Origin: Paenarthrobacter sp. JL.01a
Lineage (GTDB): Bacteria > Actinomycetota > Actinomycetes > Actinomycetales > Micrococcaceae
DNA length: 64,000 nucleotides
Assembly (NCBI RefSeq): GCF_025452095.1
Contig: NZ_CP104877.1
Span: 2,976,001-3,040,000 of the forward strand
Reading direction: 5' to 3'
The notes beneath the pieces are model-generated. The model was not told the DNA's origin, did not search any database, and worked only from the letters and a program-made list of their open reading frames with translations. Below are positions 9,528 to 17,776 of the stretch, in pieces; position 1 is the first letter of the stretch, and each line of letters begins with the position of its first letter. The position numbers were made by a program, and so were the translations under genes.

Positions 9528-10850
9528 GTGGTTCTTTTCTCATTGGTGGCTACACACGCCGACATCGACCTCGAAACCGTCGCTCAGTTGAGCAACGGTT
9601 CCTCAGGGCTTGCCTCTTCGGCCCTCACCGAATCCCCCGTGGTGTCCGGAGCAGTGGTCCTCGCCACCTGCAACCGCTACGAGGTGTACGGCGAAACGGC
9701 CAACGGTGACGACCTTGAAGCGGCCCGCTCCGCCCTTATTTCCCGGATCAGCGAGCTGAGCGGCCTCAACGAACAGCTTGTCTCCCGCTCCTTCGCTACC
9801 CACACCGGCCCCGAAGTCACCCGCCATCTCTTCGCGGTGAGTTCCGGCCTCGACTCTGCCGTGGTAGGTGAGCGCGAAATTGCCGGCCAGGTCCGCCGCG
9901 CATTGATCACGGCCCAGCAGGAAGGGACCGCCAGCTCCGGCCTCGTCCGTCTCTTCCAGGCGGCCTCCAAAACCGCCAAGGACGTCGGCGCCCAAACAGC
10001 GCTCGGCTCGCGTGGGCTGTCCATCGTCTCAGTTGCCCTGGACCTCGCCACCGACCTTGCAGAAAACGAAGACTGGTCCACCAAGAAGGTCGTCGTCTTC
10101 GGAACCGGCGCCTACGCCGGCGCCACCATGTCCCTCCTTCGCGAACGCGGTTGCACGGACATCTCCGTCTATTCGTCCTCGGGACGGGCGGAAGCCTTCG
10201 TCGCCACGCGCGGCGGAACGGCGCTCGACGCCGACACCCTCCCCACCGCTGTTGCCGAAGCGGACGTCATGATCGGCTGCAGCGGTTCGGACAACCGCGT
10301 GGAAGCCGCCGATCTTGCACGTGTCCGGGCCAAGTCGGGCAAGCCGTTGATCGCCATCGACCTCGCACTGACCCACGACTTCGATCCCGCGGTAGGAGAA
10401 CTCGACGGCGTGGAACTTCTGACCCTCGAGTCGGTACGCCTCGCCGCGCCCCAGGAACAGGCGGAATCGCTGTCCCAGGCCAGTGCGATTGTCACCGGCG
10501 CTGCTGCCTCTTTTGAGTCCGAACGCGAAGCCCGTTCCGTGGATACAGCCATCGTGGCCCTGCGCCGCCACACCATGAACGTCCTCGACGCCGAGATGGA
10601 GAAGGTCCGCGCCCGTCATGGCTGCACGGCCGCCGCCGAGGAAGTGGAGTTCGCGCTTCGCCGCATGGTCAAGCAGCTGCTCCACATCCCCACCGTCCGG
10701 GCCCGCGAGCTTGCCGCCAATGGCCAGCAGGACGACTACGTCGCCGCCCTCGAGGCACTCTATGGGATCCAGGTGGAGCAACCGCAGGCACCTGCCGCGG
10801 CCCCGGAATGCCCCGTGGACCACCAGCAACTCCGTTCTGAAAGCGCCTAG
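9528..10850 (+). CDS. hemA: Glutamyl-tRNA reductase
   Basis: NADPH-dependent reduction of glutamyl-tRNA(Glu) to glutamate-1-semialdehyde, the entry step of the C5 heme pathway. The 440-residue protein has the catalytic cysteine in [14 protein letters not shown] (C48), the [19 protein letters not shown] segment, the NADPH fold [17 protein letters not shown] and the C-terminal dimerisation helices. The frame is open from 9378, but the GTG at 9528 ([15 protein letters not shown]) matches the family N-terminus. It is divergent from the hemE operon. Confidence 0.95.
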   Translation: MVLFSLVATHADIDLETVAQLSNGSSGLASSALTESPVVSGAVVLATCNRYEVYGETANGDDLEAARSALISRISELSGLNEQLVSRSFATHTGPEVTRHLFAVSSGLDSAVVGEREIAGQVRRALITAQQEGTASSGLVRLFQAASKTAKDVGAQTALGSRGLSIVSVALDLATDLAENEDWSTKKVVVFGTGAYAGATMSLLRERGCTDISVYSSSGRAEAFVATRGGTALDADTLPTAVAEADVMIGCSGSDNRVEAADLARVRAKSGKPLIAIDLALTHDFDPAVGELDGVELLTLESVRLAAPQEQAESLSQASAIVTGAAASFESEREARSVDTAIVALRRHTMNVLDAEMEKVRARHGCTAAAEEVEFALRRMVKQLLHIPTVRARELAANGQQDDYVAALEALYGIQVEQPQAPAAAPECPVDHQQLRSESA

Positions 10851-10868
10851 GCTCTCCCGGACCTAGGC
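10845..10868. terminator. Short hairpin between convergent hemA and SDR gene
   Basis: Arms GCCTAGG and CCTAGGC with a 10-nt loop overlap both stop codons. There is no T-run, so this is a weak candidate shared terminator. Confidence 0.35.
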
Positions 10869-11852
10869 CAAGGCGTTCACCCCAGTCAGTTCCGCCGACA
10901 ACGCCCACAGCCTTGCCGCGTCCTCTTTGTCGACAGCGTGGGCGTCAACTCCCTGGTAGCGTGCCAACGGCGACTCCTTGTCCGTGGGCTTGGCGATATC
11001 GCAATCCTCGCAGTAGACGCCGCCCTTGCCGTTGAGGGCCGGTGAGGTCGCTGCCCACACCGACGTCGCGGCTCCTTGTTCGGGAGTCTTGAATCCTTCG
11101 CGGACGTTGCCCGCGGCGTCCATCCAGCCTGCGGCCACCATTTCCTCTTTGGGAAGATGCCGCTGCAACTCTGTCATGATCCCGCCCGGGTGGACGGCGA
11201 ACGCGCGCACGCCCGATTCCCTGCCCAAATGGTCGAGCTCAACGGCAAACAGGGCGTTGGCGGTCTTTGCCTGGCCATAGGCCTTCCACTTGTCATAGCC
11301 GGTGGTGAAGTTGATGTCGTCGAAGCGGATCGGAGAGAGCTTGTGTCCGGTCGATGACAATGAGACGACCCGTGCATTCCCTGCCGCCTGCAGTGCCGGC
11401 CACAGTGCGTTGACCAGCGTGTAGTGCCCCAGATGGTTGGTGGCGAACTGGGCTTCCCATCCTGGTCCAACGCGTTGTTCAGGGCTGGCCATGATGGCGG
11501 CGTTGTTGATCAGGATGTCCAGTGTGTCGTGATCCTCGAGGTAACGCGCCGCGAACTCTTTCACGCTCTCTTGGTCGGCCAGGTCCAACTGTTCCACCCG
11601 GACGGATTCGGACAGACCGGCATCCGCAAGGACGAAACGGGCGTGCTCAAGCCGGCGCGCAGGTACCGTCACTTCTGCCCCTGCCGACACCAAGGCCCGC
11701 ACGGTCTCCAGCCCCAAACCGGAGTAGCCACCAGTGACGATCGCCGTCTTGCCCCGCAGGTTGATGCCGTCAATGACCTCCATGGCTGTGGAGCCGTGCC
11801 CGAACCCGGAGCCGATGGGGCGTTGTTCTGTTTCAGTCCATTCTTCGCTCAT
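10863..11852 (-). CDS. Short-chain dehydrogenase/reductase (SDR)
   Basis: A 329-residue Rossmann-fold NAD(P)(H)-dependent oxidoreductase. It has the cofactor motif TGGYSGLGLE (TGxxxGxG), LDILINNAAIM (NNAG-like), the VSLSSTGHK catalytic Ser region and the YGQAK (YxxxK) motif. HPGGIMTELQRHLP resembles the retinol dehydrogenase/WWOX-like subgroup. The substrate is unknown. It is convergent with hemA and is followed upstream on the same strand by moeZ, with a 39-nt gap. Confidence 0.88.
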   Translation of the reverse strand: MSEEWTETEQRPIGSGFGHGSTAMEVIDGINLRGKTAIVTGGYSGLGLETVRALVSAGAEVTVPARRLEHARFVLADAGLSESVRVEQLDLADQESVKEFAARYLEDHDTLDILINNAAIMASPEQRVGPGWEAQFATNHLGHYTLVNALWPALQAAGNARVVSLSSTGHKLSPIRFDDINFTTGYDKWKAYGQAKTANALFAVELDHLGRESGVRAFAVHPGGIMTELQRHLPKEEMVAAGWMDAAGNVREGFKTPEQGAATSVWAATSPALNGKGGVYCEDCDIAKPTDKESPLARYQGVDAHAVDKEDAARLWALSAELTGVNALA

Positions 11853-11891
11853 GCTTGAGCTTCCCAGACAAGCCTGAAAACAGGCAATGAA

Positions 11892-13094
11892 TCAGTAAAC
11901 GGGCTTACCTGGCTCCACTTGCCGCACCCAGGCGAGGATGCCGCCGTCGAGGTGTTTGACGCGGCTGTAGCCGGCCTTCCGCGCCGCCTCCAGTACGGCT
12001 GCCGAGCGCGTTCCCGCCTTGCAGTGGAACACGATGTCCCTGTCCTGAGGCAGCTCAACCCAGGCTTCGCCGGACAGTATGCGGCCCTGCGGAATCAGGA
12101 GGGAACCGTCGATGCTCACGATGCTGTGCTCGCCGGATTCGCGGACATCCACCAGCTCGAAGTCCCGCTCCCCCGATTCCCGCTCTGCAAGCATCCGGGC
12201 CAGCTCCGTCGCGGTCACCGTGTGGTCCTGGTCCGTTTCAGCCGCTGGCGTTACTCCGCAGAAGGCCTCATAATCGGTCAGTTCCGTGATGGGCTCCGCT
12301 TCCGGGTCCTTGGAAACCTTGATCTCCCGCCAGCTGCCGCCCAGGGCGTCGAACAGCGCCACACGCCCCAGCAGGGAACGCCCGACGCCGGTAATCAGCT
12401 TCACGGCTTCGGTCACCATGAGCGAACCCACCGCTGCGCACAGCATGCCAAAGACGCCGCCCTCACCGCATGACGGCACCGAACCTGCCGGAGGGGCTTC
12501 GGGGTAGAGATCCCGGTAGCTCGGGCCGTGCTTGGCCCAGAACACGCTGACCTGGCCGTCGAAGCGGAAGATGGAACCCCAGACATATGGCTTGCCGAGG
12601 ATGGCAGCGGCATCGTTGACCAAATAGCGGGTGGCGAAGTTGTCCGCGCCGTCCAGGATGAGGTCGTATTGCGCGAACAGCTCCAGGGCGTTGGAAGAAT
12701 CCAGCCGGAGGTTGTGGAGGACCACATTCACCAGCGGGTTCAGTTCCGCGATGGCATCACGAGCCGATTCGATCTTGGGCTTGCCCACATCCTTGACGCC
12801 GTGGATGACCTGGCGCTGCAGGTTGCTGAGGTCGACGTCGTCGTCGTCCACGATTCCCAGCGTTCCCACACCGGCTGCCGCCAGGTACAGCAACGCGGGC
12901 GAGCCCAGGCCGCCGGCGCCGATGACAAGAACCTTCGCATTCTTGAGCCTGCGTTGGCCCACGGCTCCGATTTCGGGAATGATGAGATGCCGTGAGTACC
13001 GCTCCACCTCGGCCGGCGAGAGCCCGGCGGCCGGTTCGACGAGGGGTGGCAGGACTGTGGGCGCGGCGGAATGGGCAGCAACAATTGAGGCCAT
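11892..13094 (-). CDS. moeZ: Adenylyltransferase/sulfurtransferase MoeZ (ThiF-MoeB fold plus rhodanese)
   Basis: Adenylates the C-terminal Gly-Gly of small sulfur carriers and transfers sulfur to them. The N-terminal ~280 residues are the E1-like domain, with RYSRHLIIPEIG, VIGAGGLGSPALLYLAAAG, the metal/ATP segment DDVDLSNLQRQ and DGADNFATRYLVND. The C-terminal ~110 residues are a rhodanese domain with the cysteine loop FHCKAGTRSA. In this window the obvious partner is ThiS, which ends in GG. No separate thiF is present, so MoeZ probably serves thiamine as well as molybdopterin-type carriers. A TACATT sits 5 nt before the ATG, suggesting a leaderless start. Confidence 0.93.
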   Translation of the reverse strand: MASIVAAHSAAPTVLPPLVEPAAGLSPAEVERYSRHLIIPEIGAVGQRRLKNAKVLVIGAGGLGSPALLYLAAAGVGTLGIVDDDDVDLSNLQRQVIHGVKDVGKPKIESARDAIAELNPLVNVVLHNLRLDSSNALELFAQYDLILDGADNFATRYLVNDAAAILGKPYVWGSIFRFDGQVSVFWAKHGPSYRDLYPEAPPAGSVPSCGEGGVFGMLCAAVGSLMVTEAVKLITGVGRSLLGRVALFDALGGSWREIKVSKDPEAEPITELTDYEAFCGVTPAAETDQDHTVTATELARMLAERESGERDFELVDVRESGEHSIVSIDGSLLIPQGRILSGEAWVELPQDRDIVFHCKAGTRSAAVLEAARKAGYSRVKHLDGGILAWVRQVEPGKPVY

Positions 13095-13178
13095 ACCCCA
13101 ATGTATGCCTGCCGATGCCGCCGGGTCATATTACCCACCGGTAGAGTGGTCATAACTGCAAAGGAAAGGCGGCAGACT

Positions 13179-13835
13179 GTGGCTGACGGCACACGGGCAA
13201 ACGATGAGGCACCCGCAAAGCAGGAACGGGCCGTTGCACCCCGTTCACCAAGGCTGCCCAGGGACGAGCGCCGTGCACAGCTGCTGAACGCCGCCTTGGA
13301 AGTGTTCGTTTCCAATGGATTCCATGGCGCAGCGATGGATGAAATCGCCGAAACCGCGCACGTCAGCAAACCCGTGCTGTACCAACACTTCCCGTCAAAG
13401 CGGGAACTCTACATGGCCCTGCTGGACAGCCACCTCGCCACCTTGACGGACCTGATGCTGGGTGCCCTGAACTCAACAACGGACAACAAGGAACGCGTCA
13501 AGGCGGTCATGCGCGCCTATTACCGCTTCATCGCCGACGACGACCAAGCGCACCGGCTGGTGTTTGAGTCCGACCTCATCAATGATCCCGACGTCAGCTC
13601 CCGTCTTGAGACGTTCAACAAGACCTTCGCCGACGCCGTTGCGCACGTGATCGCCGAGGACACCAAACTTCCGCCCCTCGAAGCCCAGCTCCTGGGCCGC
13701 GGCCTGGCAGGAATGGCCCAGGTCAGTGCCCGGTACTGGCTGGAAACGGACGGAAACCTTGACCTCGATGTAGCCAGTGATCTGATCTATCGTTTAGCTT
13801 GGCGCGGAATCAGTCGATTCCCCAAAGAGTCCTAG
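13179..13835 (+). CDS. TetR-family transcriptional regulator
   Basis: A 218-residue repressor-type protein. The N-terminal helix-turn-helix is at about residues 27-75 (RRAQLLNAALEVFVSNGFHG, AMDEIAETAHVSKPVLYQHF, PSKRELYMALL), followed by a helical ligand-binding domain with YYRFIADDDQAHRLVFES. The frame reaches 13101, but the GTG at 13179 has a good AAGGAAAGG ribosome site 10 nt upstream. It is divergent from moeZ. The target and ligand are unknown; autoregulation is likely but no clear operator was seen. Confidence 0.9.
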   Translation: MADGTRANDEAPAKQERAVAPRSPRLPRDERRAQLLNAALEVFVSNGFHGAAMDEIAETAHVSKPVLYQHFPSKRELYMALLDSHLATLTDLMLGALNSTTDNKERVKAVMRAYYRFIADDDQAHRLVFESDLINDPDVSSRLETFNKTFADAVAHVIAEDTKLPPLEAQLLGRGLAGMAQVSARYWLETDGNLDLDVASDLIYRLAWRGISRFPKES

Positions 13836-13885
13836 GCTACAAATAGAGGACTGACTTAATACTTGATTGGCTTGGAGGCCTTGCT

Positions 13886-14110
13886 GTGGAAGTAAAGATC
13901 GGCATTCAAAACGTTGGCCGTGAAATTGTGCTCGAATCCGCCCTGGATGCCGACGCCGTAGCCAAGATCGTGGCCGAAGCCGTGTCCAAGGGCTCGGAAC
14001 TGCGTCTGACGGACGAGAAGGGCCGCCAGATCATCGTTCCGGGAAACGTGCTGGGCTATGTGGAGATCGGCGCCGAGGAAGTCCGCCGGGTCGGTTTCGG
14101 CGCACTCTGA
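13886..14110 (+). CDS. DUF3107 family small protein
   Basis: A 74-residue soluble protein (VEVKIGIQNVGREIVLES, then ELRLTDEKGRQIIVPGNVLGYVEIG) matching the DUF3107 family that is widespread in actinobacteria. The function is unknown. The GTG at 13886 has a TTGGAGG ribosome site 7 nt upstream. It lies 50 nt after the TetR gene on the same strand and could be co-transcribed, although TACAAAT near 13845 may be its own -10. Confidence 0.85.
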   Translation: MEVKIGIQNVGREIVLESALDADAVAKIVAEAVSKGSELRLTDEKGRQIIVPGNVLGYVEIGAEEVRRVGFGAL

Positions 14111-14144
14111 CACTGATCCGCCCATCTGCCGCTAAGGAGTTCCC

Positions 14145-14447
14145 ATGCTTTCCCTCGTCATCGTGGTCCTGGTTACCGTTGCCACTGGCTTTATTGTGTG
14201 GGCCAACGACAAGCGGCACAGCAGCTATGGAATTGCGTTGCCGGCCGGTGTTTCAGCCGCGGTCGGTGCCCTGAGCTGGGTAGCTTTCATCAGCGCAGGG
14301 CTTGGGTACCAGCCGGGCGCAACTTGGATCCCATGGGTCCTGCCGATGGTGCTCGGCACCGCAGCAGCAGCGGCCGTGGTGGTCTATCTCGGACGTACAC
14401 GTAACAAGCACGACACTGAGGCCCTGACCAGGGCGCTGCGTCTCTAG
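14145..14447 (+). CDS. Small integral membrane protein
   Basis: A 100-residue protein with three predicted hydrophobic segments: LVIVVLVTVATGFIVWA (residues ~4-20), the Ala/Gly-rich GIALPAGVSAAVGALSWVAF (~29-48) and WVLPMVLGTAAAAAVVVYL (~64-82). It has a short basic C-terminus (GRTRNKH). A TAAGGAG ribosome site precedes the ATG at 14145. No function is recognised. It ends just before a long inverted repeat shared with thiG. Confidence 0.7.
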   Translation: MLSLVIVVLVTVATGFIVWANDKRHSSYGIALPAGVSAAVGALSWVAFISAGLGYQPGATWIPWVLPMVLGTAAAAAVVVYLGRTRNKHDTEALTRALRL

Positions 14448-14465
14448 GCGCGAAACAGGCTCTAG

Positions 14466-14519
14466 GCATTAAACAAGGATGACCATCACCTCCAGGTGAT
14501 GGTCATCCTTGTTTAATGC
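14466..14519. terminator. Perfect 26-bp inverted repeat, bidirectional terminator
   Basis: Arms 14466-14491 and 14494-14519 are exact reverse complements separated by CC. It lies between the convergent membrane-protein gene and thiG, with GTTTAATGC/GCATTAAAC outer ends. This is a strong hairpin on both strands without a long T-run, much longer than a typical intrinsic terminator. Confidence 0.75.
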
Positions 14520-14523
14520 CCGG

Positions 14524-15324
<801 letters not shown>

Positions 15325-15561
15325 TCAGCCTCCCTGTACTGCGGTCACGAGTTCGAGTTCGTCGCCTTCGGCCAGCGCGGTGACCGCCCATTGGCTCCGC
15401 GGTACCACCTCGGAGTTGCGGGCGACGGCGACACCCAGCTTCCCGCCGTCGGCCGCCTGACCCCGGTGATCCAGGGCACGGCCGGTGACGGCGGTGACCA
15501 CACTGCTGACGGAGGCGCCATCGAGCACTTCGTGCACGGCGCCGTTGAGCTTGATGTTCAT
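15325..15561 (-). CDS. thiS: Sulfur carrier protein ThiS
   Basis: A 78-residue ubiquitin-like sulfur carrier ending in the required Gly-Gly (TAVQGG). It starts at the ATG 15561 (MNIKLNGAVHEVL); the longer frame to 15651 reads through a palindrome and is not real. It contains VAVARNSEVVPRSQW and EGDELELVTAVQGG, typical of the family. It is activated by a ThiF/MoeB-type enzyme, here probably MoeZ, and delivers sulfur to ThiG. Confidence 0.95.
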   Translation of the reverse strand: MNIKLNGAVHEVLDGASVSSVVTAVTGRALDHRGQAADGGKLGVAVARNSEVVPRSQWAVTALAEGDELELVTAVQGG

Positions 15562-15584
15562 ACTGTTTCCTTGCTGTGGAGAAA

Positions 15585-15649
15585 GCAACGCGGGGTCACT
15601 TATGGCCCCCTGAAGGGGTTTCCATGGGCCATAAGTGACCCCGCGTTGC
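15585..15649. repeat. 24-bp-arm palindromic repeat overlapping the 3' end of thiO
   Basis: Arms 15585-15608 and 15626-15649 are exact reverse complements with a 17-nt loop. The core GGGTCACTTATGGCCC is unrelated to thiamine genes. Most of the element is translated as the C-terminus of ThiO, whose stop lies inside the left arm. It looks like a mobile or REP-type palindrome inserted at the gene end, and it may also act as an intercistronic hairpin before thiS. Confidence 0.7.
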
Positions 15650-16840
15650 ATTGAAGCGGTCAGGGCGGAAGATGGACCAGCGCGGGTCGCTGGAACCGGA
15701 GATCAGTTGTCCAACGATCGCGGCGGCGACAGGAGTAAGGAGGACTCCGTGCCGGAAGAATCCCGTGGCGATCACCAGGCCTTCGACTTCCCCCGTGGAG
15801 TTGCCTACGCGACCGAGCAGCGGGGCATTGTCCGGAGTTCCGGGACGCGCCCGGGCAGTCGCCTCAAGGAGTTCCAGTTCGGCAACTGCAGGCACCAGGA
15901 CCTGGGCGTCACGCAGGAGTTGGTAGACACCACCGGCAGAGACGGCGTTGGAGGTCGCAGACAAACTGTCCTCGCGTTGCGTAGCGCCGATCACCACGGT
16001 TCCGTCTTCCCTCGGAACAATGTAGACAGGCACTCCGCGGACCATGCCCCGGACCGTCGCTGTTACCAAGGGACTTAAGTGGGCGGGGACGCGCAGCCGG
16101 AGGATGTCTCCGTAGACCGGCCTGACCGGAAGGCTGAGCCCCTCAGGAAGGCCCTCCAAGTGAGTAGCTCCGAGTCCATTGGCCACGACCGTTTCGGCGG
16201 CATGGACGGTGCCGCCGTTTTCAAGCTCGACGCCGGAAACACGGTCTCCGTCCCACAGCAACCCGCGGGCGGAGGCGTCAATGGCGAACCCGTCCCTGGC
16301 CCCCTGCACCCAACTGCCATCGTTTGGTGCGTGCGCAGCCAGCCCGGCCAGCAGATGCCCGGCCAGCTTCCGTGGATCCACCTGATGATCGGCGGGAATG
16401 TCGAAGGCACAGGAAATTTGCGGGCTCAGCAGTGGTTCGCGGTTCCTTGCTTCACGCAAGGAAAGCGGTTCGACCTCCAGGCCCGCCGCGAGCTGAACCG
16501 TGCGAAGGTCTGCTAGCGCCCGGCGGTCCGCAGCGTCGGCACCCACGGCGAGGGTCGGCGTCGTGCTGTATCCAGTGGCCTCCACTGGCTGAGGTAGGCC
16601 ACCCACGAACGATGGCCACAATCGGGAAGACTCGAGCATGAGCTCCAGGAGGTCTTCTTCCTGGTAATGGAGTTCGCTCACAGGTGCCAGCATGCCGGCG
16701 GCGGCGAACGTAGCGCCGCTGGCGGGCGCCGGATCGATAAGGACCACGGAGCGGCCCAGCTTCCGCACTTGATGGGCAATGCCCAGGCCGATGACGCCTC
16801 CGCCAATGACAGCGACATCTGCGTGAATGGCTTCTGCCAT
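15596..16840 (-). CDS. thiO: Glycine oxidase ThiO
   Basis: FAD-dependent oxidation of glycine to dehydroglycine for thiazole synthesis. The 414-residue protein begins with the FAD fold DVAVIGGGVIGLGIAHQVRKLG and GATFAAAGMLAPVSE. It has RPVYGDILRLRVPAH, VYIVPREDGTVVIGAT and the C-terminal GTPDNAPLLGRVG followed by ATGFFRHGVLLTP. The last ~18 residues are encoded by a palindromic repeat and are not family-like. The ATG at 16840 is directly behind a TPP riboswitch. Confidence 0.94.
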   Translation of the reverse strand: MAEAIHADVAVIGGGVIGLGIAHQVRKLGRSVVLIDPAPASGATFAAAGMLAPVSELHYQEEDLLELMLESSRLWPSFVGGLPQPVEATGYSTTPTLAVGADAADRRALADLRTVQLAAGLEVEPLSLREARNREPLLSPQISCAFDIPADHQVDPRKLAGHLLAGLAAHAPNDGSWVQGARDGFAIDASARGLLWDGDRVSGVELENGGTVHAAETVVANGLGATHLEGLPEGLSLPVRPVYGDILRLRVPAHLSPLVTATVRGMVRGVPVYIVPREDGTVVIGATQREDSLSATSNAVSAGGVYQLLRDAQVLVPAVAELELLEATARARPGTPDNAPLLGRVGNSTGEVEGLVIATGFFRHGVLLTPVAAAIVGQLISGSSDPRWSIFRPDRFNATRGHLWPMETPSGGHK

Positions 16841-16847
16841 CTGATTC

Positions 16848-16945
16848 CTTCCCTACGCCGGTACTAGCCGGATCAGGTCAAGCGGTCGGCTCTTAAGCCC
16901 TCTCAGCCGGACGGTCACAATGACGGTCGTCGCGGCTCCCGCGGT
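16848..16945 (-). ncRNA. TPP (thi-box) riboswitch
   Basis: On the minus strand the sequence shows the conserved blocks of the thiamine pyrophosphate aptamer in order. These are CGGGAGCC, GGCTGAGAGGGCTTAAGAG (16894-16909 region) and the hallmark ACCTGATCCGGCTAGTACC followed by GGCGTAGGGA. The Shine-Dalgarno (GGGAAGGA) directly follows the closing stem, 5-10 nt before the thiO ATG, which suggests control of translation initiation. It regulates thiO-thiS-thiG. Confidence 0.93.
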
Positions 16946-16970
16946 ACGTGCCCAGTTTAGAGGAACTACT

Positions 16971-17663
16971 GTGGTTTCCATGACCCAGCATGAATCCCTC
17001 GCCTCGGCCCGCCTCTACCTGTGCACTGACGCGCGCAAACGACAAGGCGATTTTGAAGACTTCGTGGATGCAGCCTTCCAGGGCGGCGTGGACATCATCC
17101 AGCTCCGCGACAAGACGATCGAAGCGGCCGAGGAGTTGGAGTTGCTGGCCGTCCTGCGCAGCGTCGCGGAACGGCATGGGCGGCTGTGGGCAGTGAACGA
17201 CCGGGCCGATATCGCCAGTGTTTCCGGGGCTCCGGTGTTCCATGTGGGCCAAAAGGACCTGCCTCTTGAGATCGCCCGCACCTTCCTCCCCGCCCCTGCC
17301 GTCATTGGCTTGTCCACCCACACTCCCGAGCAGGTCAATGCGGCCATCACGGCCTCACCGGGCGACGCGGGACTGGATTACTTCTGTGTCGGCCCCGTGT
17401 GGGCGACCCCCACCAAGCCCGGCCGTGAAGCCGTGGGAACCGGCTTGGTCACATATGCCGCAGAGGCGATCAGGCGCGCGGAGGAGACCACCGGCGGGGC
17501 CGTTGATTTGCCCTGGTTCGCAATCGGGGGAATCGACCTCGGCAACGTCGAAGAAGTAGTTGCCGCCGGAGCCAGCCGCATCGTCGTCGTCCGCGCCATT
17601 ACCGAAGCGGAAGACCCGACGGCGGCAGCCAAGTCGCTGCTCGAAGCCCTCGACGCCGCTTAG
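16971..17663 (+). CDS. thiE: Thiamine-phosphate synthase
   Basis: Couples hydroxymethylpyrimidine diphosphate and thiazole phosphate. The 230-residue TIM barrel has [74 protein letters not shown] and [21 protein letters not shown]. The GTG at 16971 is preferred because AGAGGA lies 6 nt upstream; an in-frame ATG at 16980 is the alternative. It is divergent from the riboswitch-controlled thi genes, only ~25 nt from the aptamer. Confidence 0.95.
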   Translation: MVSMTQHESLASARLYLCTDARKRQGDFEDFVDAAFQGGVDIIQLRDKTIEAAEELELLAVLRSVAERHGRLWAVNDRADIASVSGAPVFHVGQKDLPLEIARTFLPAPAVIGLSTHTPEQVNAAITASPGDAGLDYFCVGPVWATPTKPGREAVGTGLVTYAAEAIRRAEETTGGAVDLPWFAIGGIDLGNVEEVVAAGASRIVVVRAITEAEDPTAAAKSLLEALDAA

Positions 17664-17694
17664 CGGCAGCTCAGCAGGGTACCGCCGGCAACAC

Positions 17695-17726
17695 GCCCGC
17701 GGCCGCTTGGCGGCTGCGGGCTTTTT
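17695..17726 (+). terminator. Intrinsic terminator after thiE
   Basis: Hairpin arms GCCCGCGGCCGC and GCGGCTGCGGGC (one mismatch, 3-nt loop) are followed by a TTTTT run at 17722-17726, 30 nt after the thiE stop. Confidence 0.8.
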
Positions 17727-17776
17727 GCCGGTGGGCGTCCAAGACTATCGGCCTGTTTCGGGCTACGCTGATTTTC

